Below, piece after piece: positions 33,303 through 42,694 of a stretch of 64,000 bases of DNA (the stretch's first letter is position 1; each line of letters begins with the position of its first letter). Source of the DNA: Flavobacterium sp. 11 (GTDB lineage: Bacteria > Bacteroidota > Bacteroidia > Flavobacteriales > Flavobacteriaceae); contig NZ_PEFE01000001.1 in assembly GCF_002754315.1 (NCBI RefSeq), forward strand, positions 2,604,001-2,668,000, read 5' to 3'. The notes below the pieces were generated by a model, which worked only from the letters and a program-made list of their open reading frames with translations, was not told where the DNA came from and ran no database searches. A program made the position numbers and the translations under genes.

Positions 33303-34031
33303 TTAAAAATTAGGGGTTAAATCGTATTTTTTATAGAACTTATCCAGCACATCAACCACTTCATCTTCAGTATCCACAATTTTGAATAAATTCAAATCTT
33401 CGGCACTTACGGTATGTTCTTTTTCTATTAAAACTGTTTTTATCCATTCAATTAATCCCGACCAAAAGCTGGTTCCAACCAATATAATAGGGAATTTTGC
33501 AATTTTTTTTGTTTGAATCAAAGTAATCGCTTCAAACAACTCATCCATGGTTCCAAAACCTCCTGGCATCACCACAAATCCTTGGGAATATTTAACAAAC
33601 ATTACTTTTCGAACGAAGAAATAATCAAAATTCAAGTTTTTATCGCTGTCAATATACGGGTTGAAATGTTGCTCAAAAGGCAATTCAATATTCAACCCTA
33701 CCGATGTTCCTCCACCTAAATGCGCTCCTTTATTTCCCGCTTCCATAATTCCCGGTCCACCACCGGTAATCACACCGTAGCCGGCTTTACTTATTTTGTA
33801 GGCAATTTTTTCTGCCAATAAATAATTAGGATCTTCGGGTTTCGTTCTGGCAGATCCAAAAATACTCACACACGGACCAATGCGTCCCATACTTTCATAA
33901 CCGTTTACAAACTCGGCCATAATTTTAAAAATCGCCCAACTATCATTGGTTCTAATCTCGTTCCAAGTCTTTCTTTTTAACCGGTCTTGGATTACTTTAT
34001 CCTCATCATTATCAAAATCTTCTAATCTCAT
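33303..34031 (-). CDS. LOG-family (lysine decarboxylase-like) protein
   Basis: 242 aa Rossmann-fold protein of the TIGR00730/LOG family. The signature PGGFGTMDELFE is present, with GGGPGIMEAGNKGA upstream. Such enzymes release cytokinin-like bases from nucleoside monophosphates or cleave nucleotide monophosphates. No decarboxylase activity is expected despite the common name. It stands alone between the barrel protein and a small cupin. Confidence 0.88.
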   Translation of the reverse strand: MRLEDFDNDEDKVIQDRLKRKTWNEIRTNDSWAIFKIMAEFVNGYESMGRIGPCVSIFGSARTKPEDPNYLLAEKIAYKISKAGYGVITGGGPGIMEAGNKGAHLGGGTSVGLNIELPFEQHFNPYIDSDKNLNFDYFFVRKVMFVKYSQGFVVMPGGFGTMDELFEAITLIQTKKIAKFPIILVGTSFWSGLIEWIKTVLIEKEHTVSAEDLNLFKIVDTEDEVVDVLDKFYKKYDLTPNF

Positions 34032-34088
34032 ATTCTCTATTTTATAATCTTATTTTTTTTGGAGCTAATTCCTGCTATCCTTTTCAAT

Positions 34089-34114
34089 CTTTATTGTTTA
34101 AAAAAACAATAAAG
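34089..34114. terminator. Terminator after the 34145 cupin
   Basis: 11-bp stem CTTTATTGTTT with complement, 30 bp past the stop on the minus strand. Confidence 0.65.
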
Positions 34115-34144
34115 GATTTTCATTACTATCAGGGCTAAGTAAAT

Positions 34145-34504
34145 TTAATACGTTTGTTCTTCAATTGATTTAGTTATTTTGGATATAACTTTACCTGTAT
34201 GTTCGGTAGTTTTTGATTCTATAAGCATTATTAAACATTCGTCAGTTGATGAAACTCTATGGTTAATACCTTTTTTCACCACAAATAAATCTCCTTTTTT
34301 CATAGATAATTTTGGCTCGTTTTCAATTTCCATTAAAAGCTCGCCTTCTACAATATAAAATAATTCATCTTCATTTTCGTGATTATGCCATGGCAGATCT
34401 TGGCCCTTAATTTTAGCTACTTTGATAAATTGATCATTAACTTCGCCAATTATTTTAGGTGAAAAGTAGTTTTCGACACTACTGAACGCTTTTTTTAAAT
34501 TCAT
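34145..34504 (-). CDS. Small cupin protein (metal-binding type)
   Basis: 119 aa single-domain cupin. Motif 1 LPWHNHENEDELFYIVEGELLME keeps the HxH and E ligands, and motif 2 KKGDLFVVKKGINHRVSS keeps the final histidine, so unlike the 25.4-kb cupin it should bind a metal. Substrate unknown. Start ATG 34504 lies 35 bp past the... upstream uvrA stop at 34539, on the same strand. Confidence 0.8.
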   Translation of the reverse strand: MNLKKAFSSVENYFSPKIIGEVNDQFIKVAKIKGQDLPWHNHENEDELFYIVEGELLMEIENEPKLSMKKGDLFVVKKGINHRVSSTDECLIMLIESKTTEHTGKVISKITKSIEEQTY

Positions 34505-34538
34505 AACTTAACGAAATTATTTTTTATATTTATAGATA

Positions 34539-37370
34539 CTAAAGTAACTCTTTTTTCAAAAACTGCGCCGTATAGCTCTTCTTAATTTTTATAATTTCTT
34601 CGGGAGTTCCTTTGGCAATAAGTTGTCCGCCGCCTTTTCCTCCTTCAGGTCCAATGTCTATAATGTAATCGGCCAGTTTAATCACATCCATATTATGCTC
34701 GATAATCAATATCGTATTTCCTTTATCAACCAGTTTATTAATCACTTCCATCAACACTCTGATGTCTTCAAAATGCAATCCTGTTGTAGGTTCGTCCAAA
34801 ATGTAAAACGTATTTCCGGTATCTTTTTTAGATAATTCTCCGGCCAGTTTAATACGTTGTGCTTCACCACCGGAAAGTGTAGTGCTTTGTTGGCCAAGAG
34901 TTATATAGCCCAAACCAACATCCTGAATGGTTTTTACTTTTCTGTAAATTTTCGGAATCATTTCAAAAAACGGAACCGCTTCATCCACCGTCATATTCAA
35001 CACATCCGAAATGGATTTCCCTTTGTATCGAATCTCCAGTGTTTCTCTGTTAAAACGCTTTCCTTGACAGGTTTCACATTCTACATAAACGTCTGGCAAA
35101 AAGTTCATTTCAATCGTTCGCACACCAGAACCTTCACAGGTTTCGCAACGTCCGCCTTTTACATTAAAACTAAATCGTCCCGCTTTATATCCGCGAATCA
35201 TACTTTCAGAAGTCATCGTAAACAGATTTCTGATTTCGGTGAAAACTTCGGTATAAGTTGCCGGATTTGAACGTGGTGTTCTCCCAATCGGGCTTTGGTC
35301 AATATCAATCACTTTATCGATATGTTCCAATCCTTCTATTTTTTTATACGGTTGCGGTTTCTTGACACCGTTGAAATAATACGCGTTCAAAATAGGGTAG
35401 AGCGTTTCATTAATCAATGTCGATTTTCCACTTCCCGAAACTCCGGTCACACAAATCATTTTACCCAAAGGTAATTCTATCGAAACATTTTTCAAGTTAT
35501 TTCCTGTTGCACCAGTCAGTTTTAAAAACTTCCCATTTCCCTCACGGCGCTTTGCAGGAACCTCGATTTTCATTTCGCCGTTCATATACATCGCTGTAAT
35601 AGTATGATGTTTCAGAATTTCGGCAGGCGTTCCTTTGCTGATGATTTCGCCTCCATATTTTCCTGCTTTTGGTCCAATATCAATCACATAATCCGCACGT
35701 TCAATCATGTCTTTATCGTGTTCCACCACAATTACAGAGTTTCCAATATCTCGTAATTGTTCCAGAGAATGAATCAGTTTATCGTTGTCTCTTTGGTGCA
35801 AACCAATACTTGGCTCATCCAAAATATACAAAACACCAACCAACTGTGAACCAATTTGGGTAGCCAAACGAATACGTTGTGCTTCACCACCCGAAAGTGA
35901 TTTGGAGCTTCGGCTTAAAGCCAAATAATCCAAACCTACATTCATCAAAAAGTTCAATCGGTCCTTAATCTCTTTGATTACTTCAGTAGCGATAATCTTT
36001 TGTTTGTCAGATAAATGATTTTCTAAATCCAAAAACCAAGCGGTTAAATCCGAAATGTCCATATCGCACAATTCGGTAATATTTTTTTCATTGATTTTAA
36101 AGAATAGCGCCTCTTTTTTCAAACGAGAACCTTCGCAAACAGGACATTTTATTTCGTCCATGAATTCCTTTGCCCAACGTTTTATGGTTGTAGAACCGCT
36201 TTCGTCATGTTGGTTTTTTATGAAATGCGAAATCCCTTCAAAATCAATTTTGTATTCTCTGGCAACGCCTAAATCTTTGGAGTTGATGGTGAATTTTTCT
36301 TTTCCACCATTCAAAATCATTTCCATTGCTTCCGCTGGAATAGTTTCCACAGCATCTGTCAATTTGAAACCATATTTTTCTCCAATAATTTCCAATTGCT
36401 TAAAAATCCAAGAGGATTTGTATTCGCCCAAAGGAGCAAAACCACCCGCTTTTATCGATAATTTCGGGTTTGGAATTATCTTTTTGGTGTTGATTTCGTT
36501 TACCATCCCTAAACCGTTGCAATGATCACAAGCTCCTTTTGGAGAGTTGAAAGAGAATAAATTCGGTTCGGGATTCTGGTATGAAATTCCGGTAGAAGGA
36601 CACATCAAATTCCGGCTAAAAAAACGCACTTCATTAGAATCTTGGTCTAAAACCATCAATACATTCTCTCCGTGATGCATGGCTGTATTGATACTTTCAG
36701 TCAAACGTTTTTCGTTATCTGGCGTATCTTCAATCACCATTCGATCCACAACAATTTCTATATCGTGGGTTTTATAACGATCTAATTTCATCCCTAAAGT
36801 AATATCCAGCACATCGCCGTTTACGCGAACTTTTAGGAAACCTTGCTTGGCAATTTGTTGGAAAAGCTCAGCATAATGTCCTTTTCGAGCACGTATAACT
36901 GGCGCTAAAATATTAATGCGTTTTCCTTTAAAATCATGAATAATCAAATCCTTGATTTGCTCATCAGAATAGGAAACCATTTTTTCACCTGTATTGTAAC
37001 TGTATGCATCAGCACCACGAGCGTATAACAAACGCAGGAAATCATAAATCTCAGTGATAGTTCCCACTGTGGAACGCGGACTTTTACTGGTCGTTTTTTG
37101 CTCAATAGCAATTACTGGGGAAAGTCCGTCGATTTTATCCACATCGGGACGTTCCAAACCGCCCAAAAATTGACGCGCATAAGCAGAAAATGTTTCTACA
37201 TAACGGCGTTGCCCTTCGGCATAAATCGTATCGAAAGCTAAGGAGGATTTCCCAGAACCTGAAAGACCGGTAATTACAACCAGTTTTTCACGAGGAATGG
37301 AAATATCTATGTTTTTTAAGTTATGAACGCGAGCGCCTTGAACTTCAATGGTATTGTCTTTGTCTAGCAT
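34539..37370 (-). CDS. uvrA: Excinuclease ABC subunit A
   Basis: 943 aa, the normal UvrA length. Two ABC modules: Walker [13 protein letters not shown] and [12 protein letters not shown], with signatures [12 protein letters not shown] and [12 protein letters not shown]. Zinc modules [12 protein letters not shown] and [19 protein letters not shown] with CETCQGKR are complete. It recognises bulky DNA damage and loads UvrB in nucleotide excision repair. uvrB/uvrC are not in the window. Confidence 0.97.
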   Translation of the reverse strand: MLDKDNTIEVQGARVHNLKNIDISIPREKLVVITGLSGSGKSSLAFDTIYAEGQRRYVETFSAYARQFLGGLERPDVDKIDGLSPVIAIEQKTTSKSPRSTVGTITEIYDFLRLLYARGADAYSYNTGEKMVSYSDEQIKDLIIHDFKGKRINILAPVIRARKGHYAELFQQIAKQGFLKVRVNGDVLDITLGMKLDRYKTHDIEIVVDRMVIEDTPDNEKRLTESINTAMHHGENVLMVLDQDSNEVRFFSRNLMCPSTGISYQNPEPNLFSFNSPKGACDHCNGLGMVNEINTKKIIPNPKLSIKAGGFAPLGEYKSSWIFKQLEIIGEKYGFKLTDAVETIPAEAMEMILNGGKEKFTINSKDLGVAREYKIDFEGISHFIKNQHDESGSTTIKRWAKEFMDEIKCPVCEGSRLKKEALFFKINEKNITELCDMDISDLTAWFLDLENHLSDKQKIIATEVIKEIKDRLNFLMNVGLDYLALSRSSKSLSGGEAQRIRLATQIGSQLVGVLYILDEPSIGLHQRDNDKLIHSLEQLRDIGNSVIVVEHDKDMIERADYVIDIGPKAGKYGGEIISKGTPAEILKHHTITAMYMNGEMKIEVPAKRREGNGKFLKLTGATGNNLKNVSIELPLGKMICVTGVSGSGKSTLINETLYPILNAYYFNGVKKPQPYKKIEGLEHIDKVIDIDQSPIGRTPRSNPATYTEVFTEIRNLFTMTSESMIRGYKAGRFSFNVKGGRCETCEGSGVRTIEMNFLPDVYVECETCQGKRFNRETLEIRYKGKSISDVLNMTVDEAVPFFEMIPKIYRKVKTIQDVGLGYITLGQQSTTLSGGEAQRIKLAGELSKKDTGNTFYILDEPTTGLHFEDIRVLMEVINKLVDKGNTILIIEHNMDVIKLADYIIDIGPEGGKGGGQLIAKGTPEEIIKIKKSYTAQFLKKELL

Positions 37371-37454
37371 AATTTTTGCAAAAAAGCAAAGTTACCATTT
37401 TGATTTATTCTTTCAATAGAACACTTTAGAAGTTTATGTTAAATTAGGATATAA

Positions 37455-37480
37455 AAAACGCTAATTGTAGTTAGCGTTTT
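37455..37480. terminator. Terminator overlapping the end of the fic gene
   Basis: 10-bp stem AAAACGCTAA with TTAGCGTTTT around a 6-nt loop; the right arm lies within the last codons of fic. Confidence 0.65.
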
Positions 37481-38424
37481 CTTTTTCTGGTTGCCATGTA
37501 ATCCTCGACGGCCTCTCTGGTTGTAAGCCAGTTCCGACCTTCTTTGTAGGCATCAATCTTTCCTGTTCTAGCCAATAAACTTATGTATTCTTGGCCGTAA
37601 GGCATATTAGGTTCTTGAACTAAATTTGAAATTGCTACATATTCTTTGTCATTTCCTGGCAATGCATTAATGTAAATATTCAGTGTTCTCTCAAGAGATT
37701 GGCACATCAGCAGGGTTAATTTTTGATAATTACCACCATTTGCTTTATTCAATGCTTCGTAGTATTTCTTTCTGTCATTTTTTAAAATTATAGCAGGCGG
37801 AAAACCGGAACGCATCAGTAATAAATTCATTGCCAATCGAACCGTACGACCATTTCCATCAAAGAAAGGATGTATCCAAACTAATTTATGATGAAAGACG
37901 GTTGCTAGTTCAATATCATTAAGCTCTAATGGATTTGTATTGATAAAATCAATTAGTTCATCCAATAAATCCGAAACTTTATTTGCATTTGGCGGTGTGA
38001 AATTAGCGCCAGTAATGCGTACACCTCCATTACGAATGCGTCCCGCAAAGTCATCTTCTATAGAACGTAAAACGAAACCATGCAAAGACAAAATATCTAT
38101 ACTCCTTAAATTATAATCTTCATTTACAATAGAATATAAATAGTCAATGGCTTTATCATGATTGTGAGTTTCAAAATGTTCTCTAAGCGATTTACCTTTA
38201 ATGGTAATACCTTCTTGAATGACCATTTGTGTCTCCCGAAGGCTCATTGTATTTCCTTCAATACTATTAGAGTTATAGGTCCATTCAATGGAAAGGCTTT
38301 CTCTGATTTTATGCAAAGCGATATTTGGCAATGGTCTGCTGGTTTGCAGAACTTGCTTTTTTTCATACAATCTTTCAAAAGTTGTTTGAAATTCTTCTCT
38401 ATAGTTTAGGTCTATCTTCCACAT
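37471..38424 (-). CDS. Fic-family protein with N-terminal inhibitory helix
   Basis: 317 aa from ATG 38424; GTG two codons upstream is possible. The catalytic loop HPFFDGNGRTVRLA (H...GNGR) is complete, so it should transfer AMP or a similar moiety to target hydroxyls. An inhibitory helix motif SNSIEGN lies N-terminally (near residue 60), the class II Fic arrangement that self-restrains the enzyme. A winged-helix-like tail (LARTGKIDAYKEGRNWLTTREAVEDYM) follows. No antitoxin gene is adjacent, consistent with an intramolecular inhibitor. Confidence 0.88.
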   Translation of the reverse strand: MWKIDLNYREEFQTTFERLYEKKQVLQTSRPLPNIALHKIRESLSIEWTYNSNSIEGNTMSLRETQMVIQEGITIKGKSLREHFETHNHDKAIDYLYSIVNEDYNLRSIDILSLHGFVLRSIEDDFAGRIRNGGVRITGANFTPPNANKVSDLLDELIDFINTNPLELNDIELATVFHHKLVWIHPFFDGNGRTVRLAMNLLLMRSGFPPAIILKNDRKKYYEALNKANGGNYQKLTLLMCQSLERTLNIYINALPGNDKEYVAISNLVQEPNMPYGQEYISLLARTGKIDAYKEGRNWLTTREAVEDYMATRKRKR

Positions 38425-38445
38425 AACCACAAAGATACTTCTTAT

Positions 38446-38479
38446 TATCGGATATTTTATAATTTAACACTATCCGATA
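38446..38479. repeat. Inverted repeat between ClC and fic
   Basis: TATCGGATA and TATCCGATA flank 16 nt between the fic start and the ClC stop. It could terminate the ClC transcript or act as an operator at the fic promoter. Confidence 0.45.
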
Positions 38480-38485
38480 TTAAAA

Positions 38486-40270
38486 TTATTCTATCGTCAT
38501 TGATTTTAGTTTTGTTCTATAGGCTTCCAGCGCCACAGATTTAGAAATAAAACCATAATATCTTCCGTCTTTAAGAACGGGTAAGAAGGCTTTTTTCGAT
38601 TTTTCGAATTTATTCATGACCATTTCCATGCTGTCATCAGGAGAAATGATTTCTGTAGGTTCTATCATTATTTCTCTAACCAAAGTATATTTTACTCGGT
38701 ATGTATTGAATATTATTTCTCGAATATCATTAAAGTGAACAATACCCAATAAGTTTTTTTCAGTATCAACCACTGCAAAAATCACTTGATTGGAATGCGA
38801 AATTAAATCTACCAGTCTTTCTAAATTCTCATCAGGGGAAACCGTTAAATAATCCGTTTGAATTATGGAAGTCGTCTCTAAAGTCGAAAGGATATTAGTG
38901 TCTTTATTGCTGGTAAAAGCATGCCCTTTTTTAGCTAAATTCTTAACATCCATAGAATGTTTTTCAAATCGTTTTGAAATCGCAAAACTAATGGAAGCCA
39001 CAATCATCAAAGGAATCATCAAGTTATATCCTCCTGTAATTTCAGCAATTAAGAATATCGCAGTCAAGGGAGCGTGGAACAAACCACTTAAAATTCCGGC
39101 CATTCCAACCAAAGTAAAATTACTGACAGGTAATTTAGTAAGTCCTGTCAGATTTAAAAATTTAGAGAAAAAGAAACCAACATAAGATCCCAAAAATAGG
39201 GAAGGAGCAAAATTTCCTCCGTTTCCTCCACTTCCCAGAGTAATTCCAGTTGCAAAAACTTTCAGCATCATGGTCAAACCTACAAATACCAATAAAGCCC
39301 AACTATTGTCTCGGAAACCACTAAATAATGTGTTTTCCAATAATTTCCCGGGATCATTGTCAGATATTGTTTTAATACTTTCGTAACCTTCACCAAAAAG
39401 CGTCGGAAAAATAAAAATGAGAATGGCTAAAATCGAAGAACCAAACAACGCTTTTTTATAAGGTGATAATTTGAGTCTCGCGAAAAAATGTTCTACTTTC
39501 TGAAAATTACGGGAATAATAAACCGAAATAAATCCGGTAAACAAACCTAAGAGAACATAGAAAATAATGTTATGATAATCGAAACTTTGTTGTTGTTTGA
39601 ACGAAAGCAAAATTTCTTCATCTAATGCAATTACTGAAACTAAAGCACCTGTTGCAGCTGCAATCATAATGGGTGTAAATGCTGCAATACTAACATCAAC
39701 CAACAGCACTTCGATTGCAAATAAAACTCCGGCAATTGGCGCATTAAAAGCAGCAGCGATACCAGCGGCTACACCACAACCGATAAGTAGCGTTCGGTCT
39801 TTATAACTTAATTTATATTTTTGGGCATAATTCGAACCAAAAGCAGCACCAGTAATTACAATCGGGCTTTCTAAACCTGCAGAACCTCCTAAACCAACTG
39901 TCAGGGAACTTGTGACGATTTGAGCATACATTTGTTTTTTTGGGATAATACTCGCTTTTTTTGCAACAGCATATAAAATTTGTGAAGTTCCTTTTTGGAT
40001 AGTTCCTCCCAAAACTCTTTTGACAACAAAAACAGTAAGCAGAATACCAATTATCGGCAAAATACTATTGATGAATCCCAATTTTAAAATTCCACTGACA
40101 TAGGTAGCAAAAGAAAAGACCCAGTGCGCAAAAGTTTTTAAAACGATAACAGCAAATGCAGCCGAAATACCAACCAAAACCGCCGATAAAAATATAAACT
40201 GCTTTGGCGTCAACATAGATTGCGCAAAAGCTATTATGGTTTCTAATTTCGAAATATATTTTTTGAACAT
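38486..40270 (-). CDS. ClC-type chloride channel/transporter with CBS pair
   Basis: 594 aa. The ClC core (about 1-430) has GSAGLESPIVITG, where the glutamate matches the gating residue of the GREGP motif, and GSGGNGGNFAPSLFLG, the second selectivity loop. Two CBS domains follow (about 450-590), likely binding adenosine nucleotides. Inner-membrane Cl-/H+ antiport or channel activity is inferred; the gating glutamate favours an antiporter. Confidence 0.92.
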   Translation of the reverse strand: MFKKYISKLETIIAFAQSMLTPKQFIFLSAVLVGISAAFAVIVLKTFAHWVFSFATYVSGILKLGFINSILPIIGILLTVFVVKRVLGGTIQKGTSQILYAVAKKASIIPKKQMYAQIVTSSLTVGLGGSAGLESPIVITGAAFGSNYAQKYKLSYKDRTLLIGCGVAAGIAAAFNAPIAGVLFAIEVLLVDVSIAAFTPIMIAAATGALVSVIALDEEILLSFKQQQSFDYHNIIFYVLLGLFTGFISVYYSRNFQKVEHFFARLKLSPYKKALFGSSILAILIFIFPTLFGEGYESIKTISDNDPGKLLENTLFSGFRDNSWALLVFVGLTMMLKVFATGITLGSGGNGGNFAPSLFLGSYVGFFFSKFLNLTGLTKLPVSNFTLVGMAGILSGLFHAPLTAIFLIAEITGGYNLMIPLMIVASISFAISKRFEKHSMDVKNLAKKGHAFTSNKDTNILSTLETTSIIQTDYLTVSPDENLERLVDLISHSNQVIFAVVDTEKNLLGIVHFNDIREIIFNTYRVKYTLVREIMIEPTEIISPDDSMEMVMNKFEKSKKAFLPVLKDGRYYGFISKSVALEAYRTKLKSMTIE

Positions 40271-40312
40271 GATAATTTTTAAAAGGGGTGCAAAACTACT
40301 ATTATTTTAATT

Positions 40313-40981
40313 TCAACAAATATTTTTCAACGCTTCTTTTGTGCTTAATGGTTTTAAATTACTGTTTTCTACAAACTGTCTCACAATTTCGGGATTTGAC
40401 TTTGCATATTCCCGTAACGCCCAGCCAATTGCTTTTTGAATAAAAAATTCCTTAGAATAAGCTAGTTTAAGACATTCTGAAAATAAAAAATCAGTATTCG
40501 TTTTTTGTTTGTAACCCAATTGAAATAAAATAGCGCTCCGGTTCAACCACATATTCTCTGAATTTGAAAATCGTTCTATTACATTTTTGGTTTCTAATGG
40601 AAATTCCAAAAGATATTCTCCCAAAATGTACTTAGCAATCGTATCGACGCTGTCCCACCAAGAATTGTTCAGAATTAGTTTTTCAATCAGTTGAATATCT
40701 TCTTTTTTATAATTTCCTTTGAGTTCTTTTATCAAGATTTCAATCGCACAATAATGAAATTCCCGCTCTTGTATTGAATATAAATCTAGTGCAATTACTC
40801 TTGCGTTTGCTGAAACCTCGTTTTTGTTTTCTTTCCAAATTTCCTTAAAAATACGTCTTCGTTCCTCGGTTTTTATTCCAAAAAACGGAAAGTTATTCTT
40901 CATGTATTTTGCCATCGCAAAAGCATTTTCAGGGTTTTTATTTACTGCAAAAGCGGTTTCTAACGCAAGTATAAAGTTCAT
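40313..40981 (-). CDS. DNA alkylation repair protein (AlkD-like HEAT fold)
   Basis: 222 aa, all-helical HEAT repeats typical of AlkD. Signatures include KNNFPFFGIKTEERRRIFKEIWK near the N-terminus, NNSWWDSVDTIAKYILGEYL and WLNRSAILFQLGYK in the middle, and AIGWALREYAKSNPE at the C-terminus. AlkD-type glycosylases remove 3- and 7-alkyl purines from DNA. It lies 13 bp upstream of the first gamma-glutamyltransferase's stop side in the same-strand run. Confidence 0.88.
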   Translation of the reverse strand: MNFILALETAFAVNKNPENAFAMAKYMKNNFPFFGIKTEERRRIFKEIWKENKNEVSANARVIALDLYSIQEREFHYCAIEILIKELKGNYKKEDIQLIEKLILNNSWWDSVDTIAKYILGEYLLEFPLETKNVIERFSNSENMWLNRSAILFQLGYKQKTNTDFLFSECLKLAYSKEFFIQKAIGWALREYAKSNPEIVRQFVENSNLKPLSTKEALKNIC

Positions 40982-40994
40982 AAATTAGTATTTC

Positions 40995-42680
40995 TTAAAA
41001 TCCAACTGCTTTGTCATCCCCTCTAAAATCTGCGCCACCTTCGAGTTTTTTATTTGGTAAAACCAAAATGGCATCTACTTTTCCTATTACGGGTGTTGTT
41101 TTTTCATTGATAAGATATCCTTTTGATTTCAGGGTTTCAAAGGTTTTTGTATCGAAAGTATTGGGTTCAAAAGTGATTAAATCCGGTAACCATTGGTGGT
41201 GAAAACGTGGTGCATTTACCGCTTCTTGCATACTCAAACGATATTCGTAAACATTTAATATTGTTTGTAATACCGATGTGATAATTGTAGAACCGCCCGG
41301 AGAACCCACAACCATAAATAATTTCCCGTTTTTCTCTACAATAGTTGGCGTCATGGAACTCAACATTCGTTTTTGTGGCGCAATACTGTTGGCTTCATTT
41401 CCCACTAATCCAAACATATTTGGTTCACCTGGTTTGGCACTGAAATCATCCATTTCATTGTTGAGGAAAAAGCCTAATTCATCACAATAATATTTAGAAC
41501 CATACCCGTCGTTTAACGTAGTAGTTGACGAAACCGCATTGCCAAACTGATCCACAATTGAATAATGGGTGGTCTCGGTACTTTCATTATAATTTACTTT
41601 TCCTTCCTTTATATCCGATGATAAAGTGGCTTTTTCAAAACTAAAATTTGACATTCTTTGTTTCAAATAATCATCATCCATTAAGGCTTTCAAAGGGATT
41701 TTTACAAAATCAGGATCGCCCAGATAATAACTTCTGTCTGCATAGGCTCTTTTTTCGGCTTCTACGATAACTTGAATAGCTTCTGTTGAGTTATGTCCCA
41801 TTTTAGCCAGATCGAAAGGTGCTATCATTTTGAAAATTTCAGCCAGACATATTCCGCCACTGCTGGGTGGAGGCATAGAAATAACCTTTAAATCTTTGTA
41901 ATCAAATGTGAGTGGTGTTCTCCATTTGGCTTCGTATTTTGCCAAATCTTCTAATGTGATTATTGCTCCTTTTTCCTGAAGATATTTAACTAATATTTTA
42001 GCTGTTTCGCCTTTGTAAAATTCATCTCTGCCATTTTTTGAAATCCTTTTCAATGTAGCTGCCAGCGCAGGATATTTTATAACATCATTTTCTTTAAATG
42101 CAGTTGCAAATAATGTTTTGTCACCATTTATTTTTATGATTTTGGCTCGATAAGCAGTCAATCGGTCTTCTTGTTTTTTGGTAACAATGACACCTCTTTC
42201 TGCCAGTTCAATTACAGGTTTCAGAATTTCTTCAATCGGCAAGGAACCCAATTTTTCATGTACTGCAAAAACACCGGCAATCGTTCCGGGAACTCCAATA
42301 GCAAGAGAAGATTCGGTACTTTTTCCTTTTATAACATTTCCTTTTTCATCCAGAAACATATCTTTTGTGGCTGCCAATGGTGCTTTTTCACGGTAATCCA
42401 AAGAACCAATTTCTCCATTTGCTTTTCGATACACCATAAAACCACCGCCGCCAAGATTTCCTGCAAACGGATAGGCTACAGCCAAAGCCAATTCAGTTGC
42501 GACCATCGCATCAAAAGCATTTCCGCCTTTTTTCATGATTTCAACTCCAATTTTTGAAGCTTCTTCACGTGCCGAAACAACCATTGCTTCATTGGCAACA
42601 ACTCCAGTGGGTTGAACCATTACATTTTGGGTTTTACAACCAATAGAAAGAACACTCAATAGAATAATAATTTTTTTCAT
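40995..42680 (-). CDS. Gamma-glutamyltransferase lipoprotein, copy 1
   Basis: 561 aa. Lipobox LSIGC gives the acylated cysteine near residue 14. The autocleavage threonine lies in TTHYSIVDQFGNAVSSTTTLN, and the glycine-rich PPPSSGGIC and MVVGSPGGSTIITSVLQTILN loops are intact. It processes itself into two subunits and hydrolyses or transfers gamma-glutamyl groups (glutathione, poly-glutamyl compounds) in the periplasm. It is 14 bp downstream of a paralog. Confidence 0.92.
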   Translation of the reverse strand: MKKIIILLSVLSIGCKTQNVMVQPTGVVANEAMVVSAREEASKIGVEIMKKGGNAFDAMVATELALAVAYPFAGNLGGGGFMVYRKANGEIGSLDYREKAPLAATKDMFLDEKGNVIKGKSTESSLAIGVPGTIAGVFAVHEKLGSLPIEEILKPVIELAERGVIVTKKQEDRLTAYRAKIIKINGDKTLFATAFKENDVIKYPALAATLKRISKNGRDEFYKGETAKILVKYLQEKGAIITLEDLAKYEAKWRTPLTFDYKDLKVISMPPPSSGGICLAEIFKMIAPFDLAKMGHNSTEAIQVIVEAEKRAYADRSYYLGDPDFVKIPLKALMDDDYLKQRMSNFSFEKATLSSDIKEGKVNYNESTETTHYSIVDQFGNAVSSTTTLNDGYGSKYYCDELGFFLNNEMDDFSAKPGEPNMFGLVGNEANSIAPQKRMLSSMTPTIVEKNGKLFMVVGSPGGSTIITSVLQTILNVYEYRLSMQEAVNAPRFHHQWLPDLITFEPNTFDTKTFETLKSKGYLINEKTTPVIGKVDAILVLPNKKLEGGADFRGDDKAVGF

Positions 42681-42694
42681 TCGAATAGTAAAAT

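Noticed and set aside
36055..36525. Long frame antisense to uvrA
   Set aside because: It lies wholly inside a highly conserved gene, has no recognisable domain and mirrors uvrA codon structure.
37471..38424. Fic as part of a toxin-antitoxin pair
   Set aside because: No antitoxin-like small gene overlaps or adjoins it, and the inhibitory helix is encoded in the same protein.
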